From positions 310,001-374,000 of the forward strand of contig NZ_JAJHPV010000004.1 of assembly GCF_020831365.1 (NCBI RefSeq): DNA of 64,000 nucleotides, read 5' to 3'. This DNA is from Massilia agrisoli (GTDB lineage Bacteria; Pseudomonadota; Gammaproteobacteria; Burkholderiales; Burkholderiaceae_D). The translations under genes and the position numbers were made by a program. Within the stretch, counting starts at the first letter, position 1. Each line of letters opens with the position of its first letter. Shown here piece by piece: positions 6,278 through 14,345 of this stretch. Under the pieces are notes generated by a model that worked only from the letters and a program-made list of their open reading frames with translations, searched no databases and was not told where the DNA came from.

Positions 6278-9169
6278 TTACATCTTCACGCGCAGGCCGA
6301 CGTAGTAGCGGCGGCCGATCGGGTCGTAGGTACCCGCGTCGGTTTCAGCACCAGTGGTGTTGCCCGGCAGGCCAGTGATGATCGGTGGCGCCTTGGTGTT
6401 GAAGGCGTTGTCCACGCCCGCGTACAGGTCCACTTCCTTGCGCAGGTTGTAGGTCAGCTGGAAGTCGTTGTAGACCTTCTCTTTTACCTTGACCGAACCT
6501 GGCGCCGCGTCGAAGCCGGCCAGGAACACGTTATCGAGCGCCGATTCGCCGATGTAGGTCGTGTTCGAGGTCAGGTTGAACTTGCCCCACTTGTAGCCCA
6601 GCGACAGCGAGCCCTTGTTCTTGGCTGCGCCGATCTCGCCTTCCCATGGATCGCGCTCTGCGCCAGGCAGCGGGATGTCATAACCGTCCAGCAGGTGAGT
6701 CCATGCGAGGCGCGCGTTCAGACGGCCTGGGCCGACGTTGTCTGCCCATGCAACGGTCACGTCCACGCCTTCGGTACCCAGGCCACCGCTGTTCGATACC
6801 GCGGTGTCGACGAACTCGAGCGAACCGGCGCTGTTGGCGCCGATTGCCGTTGGACGGCGGGTGATGAAGTTGCAGAACGAAGTGTTGCCGCCGCCGTAGC
6901 AGCTCTCCAGCGCGTACTGGCGCGGGGTGCTGACGATTGCGTCTTCGATGTCGATCTTGAAGTAGTCAGCCGTGAAGGTGAACTTGTTCAGCATCGGGAT
7001 CGAACGCGGGGTCACGACTACACCAACGGTAGTCGAGCGGCCTTCTTCTTCGGCCAGGTTAGGGTTGCCGCGGTTGAAGCCGCTGACGCCCTGGATGTCC
7101 GACTGGTTCAGCGTGAACGCGCCGTTGGCGTTGATGTTGGCCATCACGCCTGGTGCTGCGCGGCATGCGTCTGCACGTGCGCCAGGGGTGGTTGCCGTCA
7201 CGCCTTCGCATGGGTCTTCCACTTGCGGGAAGTCCTGGCTAGGTGGCGAGTACAGTTCGTTGATGTTCGGAGCACGGGTCGACAGTGCGCGGGTAGCGCG
7301 GAACTTGACGTCCGCAACCGGCGACCATTCGAAACCGCCGTTCCAGCTGGTGGTGTTGCCGACGGTCGAGTAGTCACCGACGCGCACGGCGCCCAGGAAG
7401 CTCAGGCTCTTGGCGAATGCCTGGTCCTTCAGCAGTGGTACGCGCGCTTCGACGTAGGCTTCCTTGACCGAGAACTCGCCTTCGGTTGGCGGGGTGGCGT
7501 TGCCGGCGTTCAGGCCGGCCTGGGTCAGTGCGTCAGGCGTGCTGCTCGAGTATTCCTTGCGCCACTCGTAGCCGGCCGCCACGCCGAGGCCGCCAGCTGG
7601 CAGCTGGAACGGTTCACCGGAGATGTTGGCGCCGATGATCTTCTGGGTGGTCTTGGTTTCCAGTGAGCCCGGAGCGCTGACATACTTCAGTGCCGCTGGC
7701 GAGATGGTGTTAAAGCCAAAGACGTTGATCGGTACGCAGCCCTGCGAACGCGCGGTTGCATCGGCGCACATCGGGGTACCGTCGGCGCCCGGGATGGCTT
7801 CGAGTGCGTGACGGAAGTTCAGTACGTTGACCTGGCCGGCCGAGCTCTGGGCTTCCTTGGTCGAACCGTACACGCCGAACACCTCGTAGTTCCAGTCCTT
7901 GATCGTGCCTTTCAGGCCAGACGCCAGGCGGAAGGTGTCGCGTTCCGCGGTGCTGCCGCGGGTGCCCACTTCGCTGATGCGGCGCGAGAAGTAGTAGTCG
8001 CGCAGGCCGTCGCCGTTGGTGTCGCTGATGCGGTCGTACAGGTATTGCGGGACGATCGGGTTGCGTACCAGTGCGCCGTTGATCAGCAGTTCTGCCGGTA
8101 CCTGGCCGTCGACGTAAATGTTCTCGGCGCCCAGCGGGAACGGCTCGAGCTTGGTGGTTACGCTGGTCGAAGCGTAGTTACCTTCGAAGAAGGCGCTGTG
8201 GTTCTCGCCCAGTGCCAGGTTGCCGCTGGTGGCGAAGTTATAGCGCTCGGTCGGAACCGCGATGGTGCGGAACTCCGAACGGTTGAAGCCGCTCGCAGGC
8301 AGGGTCGCGCTGCCATTGGTCGAGAACGGGACCGGGTTGCCCGCTGCATCGTAGGTGTAGCTTCCGGTGTCATGGAAGAAACGGCCCTGTGGTGCAAAGC
8401 TGGAGTAGAACGGGCGGGTGACCTGGAACAGCTCGTCCACGTTGCCGCTCAGCGCGCCAGTCGAATACTGGTCGACTGCCGAGATGTCGCGGTCTTTCGA
8501 GTACACCGCGCCCTGGCGCGAGTAGCCGAAGTGACCCATGATGTTGCTGGCGCCGTCGGCGCTGCTGGTGCCGAAGGTGACCGACAGCTTGCGCTTGGCG
8601 TCGTCGCCCTGCTCGCTGCCGCCGATCTGTGCGTCGGCCAGCACGCCGTTGAAGTTCTTCTTCAGGATGATGTTGACCACGCCTGCAACCGCGTCGGAAC
8701 CGTAGGTTGCCGATGCGCCGCCGGTCAGCAGCTCAACGCGCTCGATGAAGTCGGTAGGGATGGTGTTCAGGTCGACTGCTGCCGAGCCTGGCAGGCCGGA
8801 AACCACGCGGCGGCCATTGATCAGCACCAGGGTGCGGTCGATGCCGAGGTTACGCAGGTCAACGGTAGCGACGCCCGCGCTGGCGGTCGAGAAGTTCGAG
8901 TTGGTACGGCTGATCGCAGGGGTACCCATGGTTGGGTTCTCGAGCAGCAGTTCCTGCAGGTTGGTCGCGCCGGACTGGGCGATGTCGGCGGCGTTCAGTA
9001 CCTGCAGCGGGGATGGCGATTCCGCGTTTGGCGAGGAAATGCGCGAACCAGTCACAGTGACCTTCTGGATCTCTGGCGTGGCCGTCTGTGCGAACGCGGC
9101 CGACATGCCGAGGGTGACGCCACCCAGGCAGATCAGACGGATCGAGCGGGATAAGGCTTTTTCCAACAT
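6278..9169 (-). CDS. TonB-dependent outer-membrane receptor
   Basis: The product is 963 residues from ATG 9169, with GGGAG about 10 bases upstream. The signal peptide is MLEKALSRSIRLICLGG... with cleavage near AAFAQ-TA. Plug motifs are VTVTGSRISSPNAESPSPL, LRNLGIDRTLVLINGRRV, IERVELLTGGASATYGSDAVAG and VVNIILKKNF. The barrel ends in GRRYYVGLRVKM. The last residue is Met rather than the usual aromatic, with Tyr-Tyr nearby. A long form starting further upstream would lack a signal peptide, so it was not chosen. A possible promoter on the minus strand has TTGACA at 9304-9309 with only a weak -10. The ligand is unknown; the family often serves oligosaccharide or peptide scavenging. Confidence 0.93.
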   Translation of the reverse strand: MLEKALSRSIRLICLGGVTLGMSAAFAQTATPEIQKVTVTGSRISSPNAESPSPLQVLNAADIAQSGATNLQELLLENPTMGTPAISRTNSNFSTASAGVATVDLRNLGIDRTLVLINGRRVVSGLPGSAAVDLNTIPTDFIERVELLTGGASATYGSDAVAGVVNIILKKNFNGVLADAQIGGSEQGDDAKRKLSVTFGTSSADGASNIMGHFGYSRQGAVYSKDRDISAVDQYSTGALSGNVDELFQVTRPFYSSFAPQGRFFHDTGSYTYDAAGNPVPFSTNGSATLPASGFNRSEFRTIAVPTERYNFATSGNLALGENHSAFFEGNYASTSVTTKLEPFPLGAENIYVDGQVPAELLINGALVRNPIVPQYLYDRISDTNGDGLRDYYFSRRISEVGTRGSTAERDTFRLASGLKGTIKDWNYEVFGVYGSTKEAQSSAGQVNVLNFRHALEAIPGADGTPMCADATARSQGCVPINVFGFNTISPAALKYVSAPGSLETKTTQKIIGANISGEPFQLPAGGLGVAAGYEWRKEYSSSTPDALTQAGLNAGNATPPTEGEFSVKEAYVEARVPLLKDQAFAKSLSFLGAVRVGDYSTVGNTTSWNGGFEWSPVADVKFRATRALSTRAPNINELYSPPSQDFPQVEDPCEGVTATTPGARADACRAAPGVMANINANGAFTLNQSDIQGVSGFNRGNPNLAEEEGRSTTVGVVVTPRSIPMLNKFTFTADYFKIDIEDAIVSTPRQYALESCYGGGNTSFCNFITRRPTAIGANSAGSLEFVDTAVSNSGGLGTEGVDVTVAWADNVGPGRLNARLAWTHLLDGYDIPLPGAERDPWEGEIGAAKNKGSLSLGYKWGKFNLTSNTTYIGESALDNVFLAGFDAAPGSVKVKEKVYNDFQLTYNLRKEVDLYAGVDNAFNTKAPPIITGLPGNTTGAETDAGTYDPIGRRYYVGLRVKM

Positions 9170-9813
9170 AGTAGTGTTACTCCCTTTTGTTAATTCATTG
9201 GTCGAGCGGTTTTCTCTTGGCTGCCCTGCGTGTTTACACATTGCCCCGATGAAAAAATGGTTCAGTTTACGAACCGCCTAATGAAATCACTGCCGATAGT
9301 CAGTGTCAATGTAGAAAGTTTGTCGTTTCTTAAGAAAATACAACGCTTTCACGGTTTGTCCGATTGGCAAAAGCGAGTTCTGCTGCATTGCAGCATCACG
9401 ACCTGAAGCAATTCACGCCATCTTGCTTTTAAAATTACGGCTACTTGCATGCAAAAGAGTGTCAAGACTGTTACTTTTGTTGCGGTGCAATATGCGTGGG
9501 GAAACTTGGCTATACATACCCAATTTGGAGGGCGAAAGTGTGGCTTTTTTGAGATAAATACGAGATCGGGCCGTATGCATGTTGCATGACAGCGCGCTAT
9601 TGAAGAGTAACAAGCACCCGCATGGGCGTGTCAATATGGATGAGTGCGGTGCAGCAATTGCTGAGCCGGCGGGTTCGCCGCCTCGAGCGGGCCCGGCCGC
9701 ATGCGGCGGTCGGATATTTTGGCAACGCACCGTGCTTTTTGCGTTATCGTTACGGCTTTTTCTGCGGTGCAAGCTGCGTGCACCGTCGTTTCCGCTAAAC
9801 CGGCAGACCAATC
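9170..9813. other. Long divergent intergenic region, no gene supported
   Basis: These 644 bases separate a minus-strand receptor from the plus-strand ABC permease. It is more AT-rich than its surroundings near 9300-9580. I see the TTGACA noted for the receptor promoter (minus strand, 9304-9309), and an inverted repeat CGGTGCA (9765-9771) / TGCACCG (9779-9785) 29 bases before the permease start that could be an operator. Short open frames on both strands have no recognisable protein features or good ribosome binding sites. Confidence 0.5.
9765..9785. promoter_or_regulatory. Inverted repeat before the ABC permease gene
   Basis: CGGTGCA and TGCACCG are a perfect 7-bp inverted repeat around 7 bases, 29 bases upstream of the start codon at 9814. 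It is a candidate operator or leader hairpin of the permease operon; nothing else supports it. Confidence 0.3.
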
Positions 9814-10752
9814 ATGTTAGCTTTCATCCTGCGCCGCCTCTGGCAAATGCTGCCCACCATGGCCGGCGTCGTCCTGCTGGTCTTCCTGCTCTTTAACTGG
9901 GTTGGCGGCGATCCGGCCTATATTTTGGCGGGCAAGATGTCGGACGCCGAGGCGATCGCCAACATCCGCCGCCAGCTTGGCGTCGACCAGCCTTACCATG
10001 TGCAGCTGTGGATCTTTGTCAAGCAGATCCTGACCTTCGACTTCGGTAATTCATGGGCGACCGGGGAGAGCGTGTCGCACATCATGGCGACGCGGCTGGG
10101 GCCCTCGCTGACTGTGCTGATTCCGTTGACGATCCTTGAGACCGTGTTCGGCATCGCGCTGGCGCTGGCCATCGCTTTCGTGCGCGGCTCGCTGACCGAC
10201 CGCGCGGTGATGGTCGCCTGCACTGTCGGCATGTCGATCAGCATCCTGGTGTACATCATCGTGTTCCAGTACGGGCTGGCCTACAAGCTTGGGCTGTTCC
10301 CGGTGCAGGGCTGGGGCGCCAGCCTTGGCGAGAACCTGCTGCGCTACGCCACCTTGCCGATTTTGATCGGCCTTGCGGTATCGATCGCGCCCACCTTGCG
10401 CCTGTACCGCAGCTTTGTCCTGGACGAGGCAGGGCAGGACTATGTGCGCACCGCGCGCGCCAAGGGCCTGCCGGAGCGGCGCATCATGTGGGTGCACGTG
10501 CTGCGCAACGCCGCGATCCCGATCATCACCCATGTGATGGCCAACCTGCCGGCCCTGCTGATCGGCGCCTTCCTGCTCGAACGCTTCTTCGGCATTCCCG
10601 GCATCGGGCGCGAAGTCATCCTCGCGGTCGAACGCAGCGACTTCCCGGTAATTAAGGCGATCACCGTGTACGTCGCCGCCGCCACCATGATCTTCAACCT
10701 GCTGACCGACCTGCTGTACCAGGCTGTCGATCCGCGCGTGCAACTCAAGTAA
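9814..10752 (+). CDS. Peptide-type ABC transporter permease (DppB/OppB family)
   Basis: 312 residues with the typical layout: one N-terminal membrane helix (MLAFILRRLWQMLPTMAGVV), a periplasmic loop with LGVDQPYHVQ and FDFGNSW, then about five helices. The EAA loop that contacts the ATPase is DYVRTARAKGLPERRIMWVH near residue 210, and LLERFFGIPGIG is conserved in the family. It forms the inner-membrane channel with the 10764-11771 product. It is the first gene of a three-gene operon that lacks a periplasmic binding protein, so the ligand (di- or oligopeptide, or another solute handled by this family) stays open. Confidence 0.92.
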   Translation: MLAFILRRLWQMLPTMAGVVLLVFLLFNWVGGDPAYILAGKMSDAEAIANIRRQLGVDQPYHVQLWIFVKQILTFDFGNSWATGESVSHIMATRLGPSLTVLIPLTILETVFGIALALAIAFVRGSLTDRAVMVACTVGMSISILVYIIVFQYGLAYKLGLFPVQGWGASLGENLLRYATLPILIGLAVSIAPTLRLYRSFVLDEAGQDYVRTARAKGLPERRIMWVHVLRNAAIPIITHVMANLPALLIGAFLLERFFGIPGIGREVILAVERSDFPVIKAITVYVAAATMIFNLLTDLLYQAVDPRVQLK

Positions 10753-10763
10753 GGACGAGCCGA

Positions 10764-11771
10764 ATGAGGAATCACCCAAGCTCGCCCGGCCTGTGGGCGC
10801 TCGCATGGAAACGACTGCGCGGCGACCGCGTGGCGATGGTGGCGCTGGCCGTTGTGGCGCTGTTCCTGGCGATGCTGGCGTTGTCGTCGGCCGGCCTGGT
10901 TGCCGCCGACTGGGAGAAGGAAGCCGGCGTCAATTATGCGCCGCCGTCGTTCATCGGCGCCCAGGAATCCTTCCTCGCCGGCTCGGCAGGTCCTGACGCC
11001 GGGCCGCCGCCGAACGAGTTCGACCCGCTGGCCGAAGACATCGCCCAGTTGCGCGGCCAGGGCGGCGCGGCGCTGGTGCCGGAGCCGCGCCGCGAGACGC
11101 TGCCGTTTGGCGCCGACAAGTGGGGCCATGACGTCATCAAGAAAACCATCAAGGGCGGCGAGACGTCCATCGTCGTCGGGCTGGTGGCGGCGTTGCTGGC
11201 GGTGTCGCTTGGTACCGTGTTCGGCGCGCTGTCGGGTTACTTCGGCGGGGTGGTCGATGACGTGTTCAACTGGTTCTACAGTATCTTCACCTCGATCCCG
11301 TCGATCCTGATGATCCTGACGGTAGCCGCCGTGCTGCAGCAGCGCGGCGTGATGACCATCGTGCTGATCCTCGGCCTGACCGGCTGGACCGGCCCATACC
11401 GCCTGATGCGCGCGGAGTACATGAAGCACAAGGCGCGCGAGTACGTGATGGCGGCCGACGCCATCGGCGCTTCGCACCTGCGCAAGATGTTCTCGCATAT
11501 CTTCCCCAATGTCAGCCACGTGGCGCTGGTGCAGATGTCGATCCTGGTGGTCGGCTTCATCAAGGCGGAAGTGATTTTGTCCTTCCTCGGTTTCGGCGTG
11601 CCGGTGGGCGTGGTCTCGTGGGGCAGCATGCTTAACGAAGCGCAGAACGAGCTCATACTCGGCAAGTGGTGGCAGCTGACCGCCGCCGCCACGGCCATGG
11701 CGCTGCTGGTGACGGCGTTCTCGCTGTTTACCGATGCGCTGCGCGATGCGCTCGACCCGAAACTGAAATAG
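10764..11771 (+). CDS. Peptide-type ABC transporter permease (DppC/OppC family)
   Basis: 335 residues, starting 11 bases after the previous stop with AAGGACG upstream of ATG 10764. After one membrane helix there is an unusually long periplasmic stretch (about residues 45-115) ending in LPFGADKWGHDVI, the position where family members carry the G-T-D-x-x-G-R-D motif. The remaining helices and the EAA loop (REYVMAADAIGASHLRKM) are conserved. FLGFGVPVGVVSWGSML is typical of DppC. It pairs with the 9814-10752 permease and the ATPase that follows. The longer loop makes it somewhat like YejE, but a Yej assignment is not secure. Confidence 0.92.
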   Translation: MRNHPSSPGLWALAWKRLRGDRVAMVALAVVALFLAMLALSSAGLVAADWEKEAGVNYAPPSFIGAQESFLAGSAGPDAGPPPNEFDPLAEDIAQLRGQGGAALVPEPRRETLPFGADKWGHDVIKKTIKGGETSIVVGLVAALLAVSLGTVFGALSGYFGGVVDDVFNWFYSIFTSIPSILMILTVAAVLQQRGVMTIVLILGLTGWTGPYRLMRAEYMKHKAREYVMAADAIGASHLRKMFSHIFPNVSHVALVQMSILVVGFIKAEVILSFLGFGVPVGVVSWGSMLNEAQNELILGKWWQLTAAATAMALLVTAFSLFTDALRDALDPKLK

Positions 11772-11779
11772 GCCGCCAC

Positions 11780-13471
11780 ATGACAGACAACCACGACATG
11801 CTGCTATCCGTGCGCGACCTGCGGGTGCGCTTTCGCATCGATAAAAAGAACACTTTCGAGGCAGTCAAGGGCATCTCGTTCGACGTGCCGCGCAACTGCA
11901 CGGTGGCGCTGGTGGGCGAGTCGGGCAGCGGCAAGTCGGTCAGCTCGCTGGCCGTCATGGGATTGCTTCCCGCCGGGACAACGCTGGTCGATCCACAATC
12001 GCGCTTGCTGTTCGATGGCCGCGACCTGCTGGCCATGCCCTATGCCGAGCGCCGCGCGCTGTGCGGCAAGGACATCTCGATGATCTTCCAGGAGCCGATG
12101 TCGTCGCTGAATCCCGTGTTCACGGTGGGCTTCCAGATTGGTGAAGTGCTGCGCCGGCATATGGGCATGACCGCGCGCCAGGCGCGCGAGCGTACGCTGG
12201 CGCTGCTCGATGAAGTGGGCATTCCCGACCCCGCCAGGAAGATCGACGCGTATCCGAGCCAGATGTCGGGCGGCCAGCAGCAGCGCGTGATGATCGCGAT
12301 GGCGATTGCCTGCGAGCCCAAGCTGCTGATCGCGGACGAGCCGACCACGGCGCTGGATGTCACGATCCAGAAGCAGATCATGGAGCTGATCGCGAGCCTG
12401 CAGCGCAAGCACGCGATGTCGGTGCTGTTCATCACCCACGACCTCGGGCTGGTCGGCGAGATTGCCGACCGCGTGATCGTGATGCGCCATGGCGAAGTGC
12501 GCGAGGAGGGCGACGCGCGCCAGGTGCTGGAAGCGCCACGCGACGCGTACACGCGCGCGCTGCTGCATTGCCGGCCCAAGCTCGACGAGCGGCCGATACG
12601 GCTGCCGGTGATCGACGATTACATCAGTGGGCAGGCGGCGCCCGGCGCGCAGGTCGCGCAACGCGCGCGCGGCTACGTGGCGGGCGAAGACAGCGTGCTG
12701 GTGGTGAAGAACCTGTCCAAGAGCTTCTACCTGCGTGAGGGCCTGTTCGGCAGGCGCGAGTTCAAGGCTGTCAAGGACGTGTCGTTCACTCTCCCGCGCG
12801 GCAAGACGCTGGGCGTGGTGGGCGAGTCCGGCTCGGGCAAGACCACGGTCGGGCTGACGCTGCTTCGCCTGCACAAGGCCACTGGGGGCACCGCGATGTT
12901 CGAGGGCAGGGACCTGATCTCGATGAGTGCGCGCGATTACATGGCCTATAAGCGGCGTATCCAGATCATCTTCCAGAATCCCTACGCGTCGCTCAATCCG
13001 CGCTTTACAGTGGGGCAGATTTTGCTGGAGCCGATGCGCATCCATGGCATCGGCGCGAACGACAGCGAGCGCACCGCGCACGCGATGCAGCTGCTTGACA
13101 GGGTGGGGCTGCCGGCGCAGGCCTTCCACCGCTATCCGCATGAGTTTTCCGGCGGCCAGCGGCAGCGGATTGCGATCGCGCGCTGCCTGACCATGAAGCC
13201 GGAGATTCTTGTGTGCGACGAGTCGGTGTCCGCGCTCGATGTGTCGGTGCAGGCGCAGGTGCTGAACCTGCTGCAGGATTTGCAGGATGAGTTTGGGATG
13301 AGCTATATCTTCATTTCGCATGACCTGTCGGTGGTGAAGTACATGTCGGACCAGGTGATGGTGATGCACCAGGGGAGTGTGGTGGAGCTGGCCGATTCGG
13401 ATGAGCTGTATCGGAATCCGCAGCATGAATATACCAAGACCTTGCTGAGCGCGATTCCTAAAGGTGTGTAG
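11780..13471 (+). CDS. Fused double ATPase of peptide-type ABC transporter
   Basis: 563 residues from ATG 11780, chosen because translation further upstream overlaps the permease gene and adds unrelated sequence. Two complete ABC domains follow each other, as in YejF or GsiA, corresponding to DppD plus DppF. The first has Walker A GESGSGKS, signature SGGQQQRV and Walker B LLIADEPT. The second has GESGSGKT, SGGQRQRI and ILVCDESVSALD, where Pro of the usual DEP is Ser but the catalytic Glu is kept. It powers import through the two permeases just upstream. Confidence 0.94.
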   Translation: MTDNHDMLLSVRDLRVRFRIDKKNTFEAVKGISFDVPRNCTVALVGESGSGKSVSSLAVMGLLPAGTTLVDPQSRLLFDGRDLLAMPYAERRALCGKDISMIFQEPMSSLNPVFTVGFQIGEVLRRHMGMTARQARERTLALLDEVGIPDPARKIDAYPSQMSGGQQQRVMIAMAIACEPKLLIADEPTTALDVTIQKQIMELIASLQRKHAMSVLFITHDLGLVGEIADRVIVMRHGEVREEGDARQVLEAPRDAYTRALLHCRPKLDERPIRLPVIDDYISGQAAPGAQVAQRARGYVAGEDSVLVVKNLSKSFYLREGLFGRREFKAVKDVSFTLPRGKTLGVVGESGSGKTTVGLTLLRLHKATGGTAMFEGRDLISMSARDYMAYKRRIQIIFQNPYASLNPRFTVGQILLEPMRIHGIGANDSERTAHAMQLLDRVGLPAQAFHRYPHEFSGGQRQRIAIARCLTMKPEILVCDESVSALDVSVQAQVLNLLQDLQDEFGMSYIFISHDLSVVKYMSDQVMVMHQGSVVELADSDELYRNPQHEYTKTLLSAIPKGV

Positions 13472-13525
13472 GGTGGCAAAGCCATCGTGTGGCGAATAAG
13501 CACTACAAGAAAGACCCAGCCAAGC

Positions 13526-13993
13526 TCAAGCCGCACCGGTGGTTTCAGTTTTTGTTTGAGCCAGGTCGTCAAAGCGCCTTCTGCAATCGGTTGCGCGGCT
13601 CCAGTAATCGTCACCCGGAAAGCGGAGCCACACAAAGCGCCATGCGTTGCGTCCCTTCGTGTGACGGTTGGCGAACAGCGATGGAGTCAAGCGCGCACCC
13701 TCGTCTGACACGATGTGGTCACCTACGACCTTGGCAAATTCGGCTGCGTGGCGGTAGCTGGTTCGCAGCCTGGTGCCTTCGGGGAGGAAGACATTCTTCC
13801 ATTGGAAGCCCCGCATCGGTGGGCCATTCTTGCGCAGCGCGAGCCGTTGCGTGTCGATCGCAATCCAGCGCCGCACGAGGTCTGCGACGAAGGCTTCAGG
13901 TTTCGCGTCGGGACGGGATTCCATCAGGTGTAATTCCAATTTGAGGAAGTCCTCAATCGGCAAGTGAAAAGCCTGCTTCGGTTCATATGCCAT
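13526..13993 (-). CDS. Hypothetical protein, possible RAMA-like domain
   Basis: 155 residues, ATG 13993 with AAGGG 8 bases upstream. I do not recognise a named family with certainty. The N-terminal half is helical (PIEDFLKLELHL, AFVADLVRRWIAID). The C-terminal half, with GTRLRTSYRHAAEFAKVVGD, DEGARLTPSLFANRHT and a Trp-rich end NAWRFVWLRFPGDDYW, resembles the small RAMA-type domain found with restriction and modification enzymes (G-x-x-L ... Y ... G ... SPS-AA ... N-G-W). It is an orphan between plus-strand genes, and its upstream region contains the phased repeat array at 14058-14183. A DNA-binding or self-regulating role is therefore possible but unproven. Confidence 0.6.
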   Translation of the reverse strand: MAYEPKQAFHLPIEDFLKLELHLMESRPDAKPEAFVADLVRRWIAIDTQRLALRKNGPPMRGFQWKNVFLPEGTRLRTSYRHAAEFAKVVGDHIVSDEGARLTPSLFANRHTKGRNAWRFVWLRFPGDDYWSRATDCRRRFDDLAQTKTETTGAA

Positions 13994-14345
13994 GGCTTCA
14001 GCCCTTTCGAAAAGAGTCTAACCATTGGACCGCCGAGCTGGAAATTAGTTTACTTTCGACTTCTGCTTCGTGAATGTCGACCGTTTCAGACGTCGCCCAC
14101 GGCTTTATCGACTGTTTTAGACAATCGCCTGCATGTTTTAGACTAGAGCAGACTCGTTTCGACCGGATTAGACCGAATTAGACTGTGGATGATTTCGAGG
14201 TATCCCTGCGCCATAAGACCCTTCCTGCGACGCCGGGAGAAAAAGGCCGACGGGCTACCGAGGGAGATGGAAATGCTGCGTGCGCTTTCGTTGGAAATTA
14301 ATCACGCCGCCTGTTACCGGCGCTTTTTTCCGCTACCATGGAGAG
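13994..14345. other. Spacer holding the phased array, no gene supported
   Basis: 352 bases between the 155-residue minus-strand gene and the DedA-rhodanese gene. The array at 14058-14183 is its main content. The stretch is more AT-rich than the flanks. A GTTAGACTC copy of the same motif lies nearer the gene (minus strand, 14014-14022), out of the regular spacing. The last 160 bases show nothing I can name. Confidence 0.5.
14058..14183. repeat. Helically phased array of GTCTAAAAC-like motifs
   Basis: Read on the minus strand, ten copies of GTC(T/G)(A/G)A-type motifs begin at 14183, 14173, 14163, 14153, 14143, 14122, 14112, 14091, 14081 and 14060. The best copies are GTCTAAAACA (twice) and GTCTGAAACG, GTCGAAACGA, GTCTAATCCG. 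Steps are 10 or 21 bases, so all copies face the same side of the helix. From 14153 the doublets recur at exactly 31 bases (14153, 14122, 14091, 14060 and 14143, 14112, 14081). This is expected for cooperative protein binding. It lies 65-190 bases upstream of the 155-residue gene on the minus strand. Confidence 0.8.

Noticed and set aside
9413-9811. A 132-residue open frame on the minus strand in the receptor-permease spacer
   Set aside because: No family motif, no good ribosome binding site and odd composition; it overlaps the upstream region of the permease gene.
14058-14183. CRISPR-like array
   Set aside because: The repeated unit is only about 9-10 bases, spacers are 0 or 11 bases, and there are no cas genes; it is a phased binding-site type array instead.
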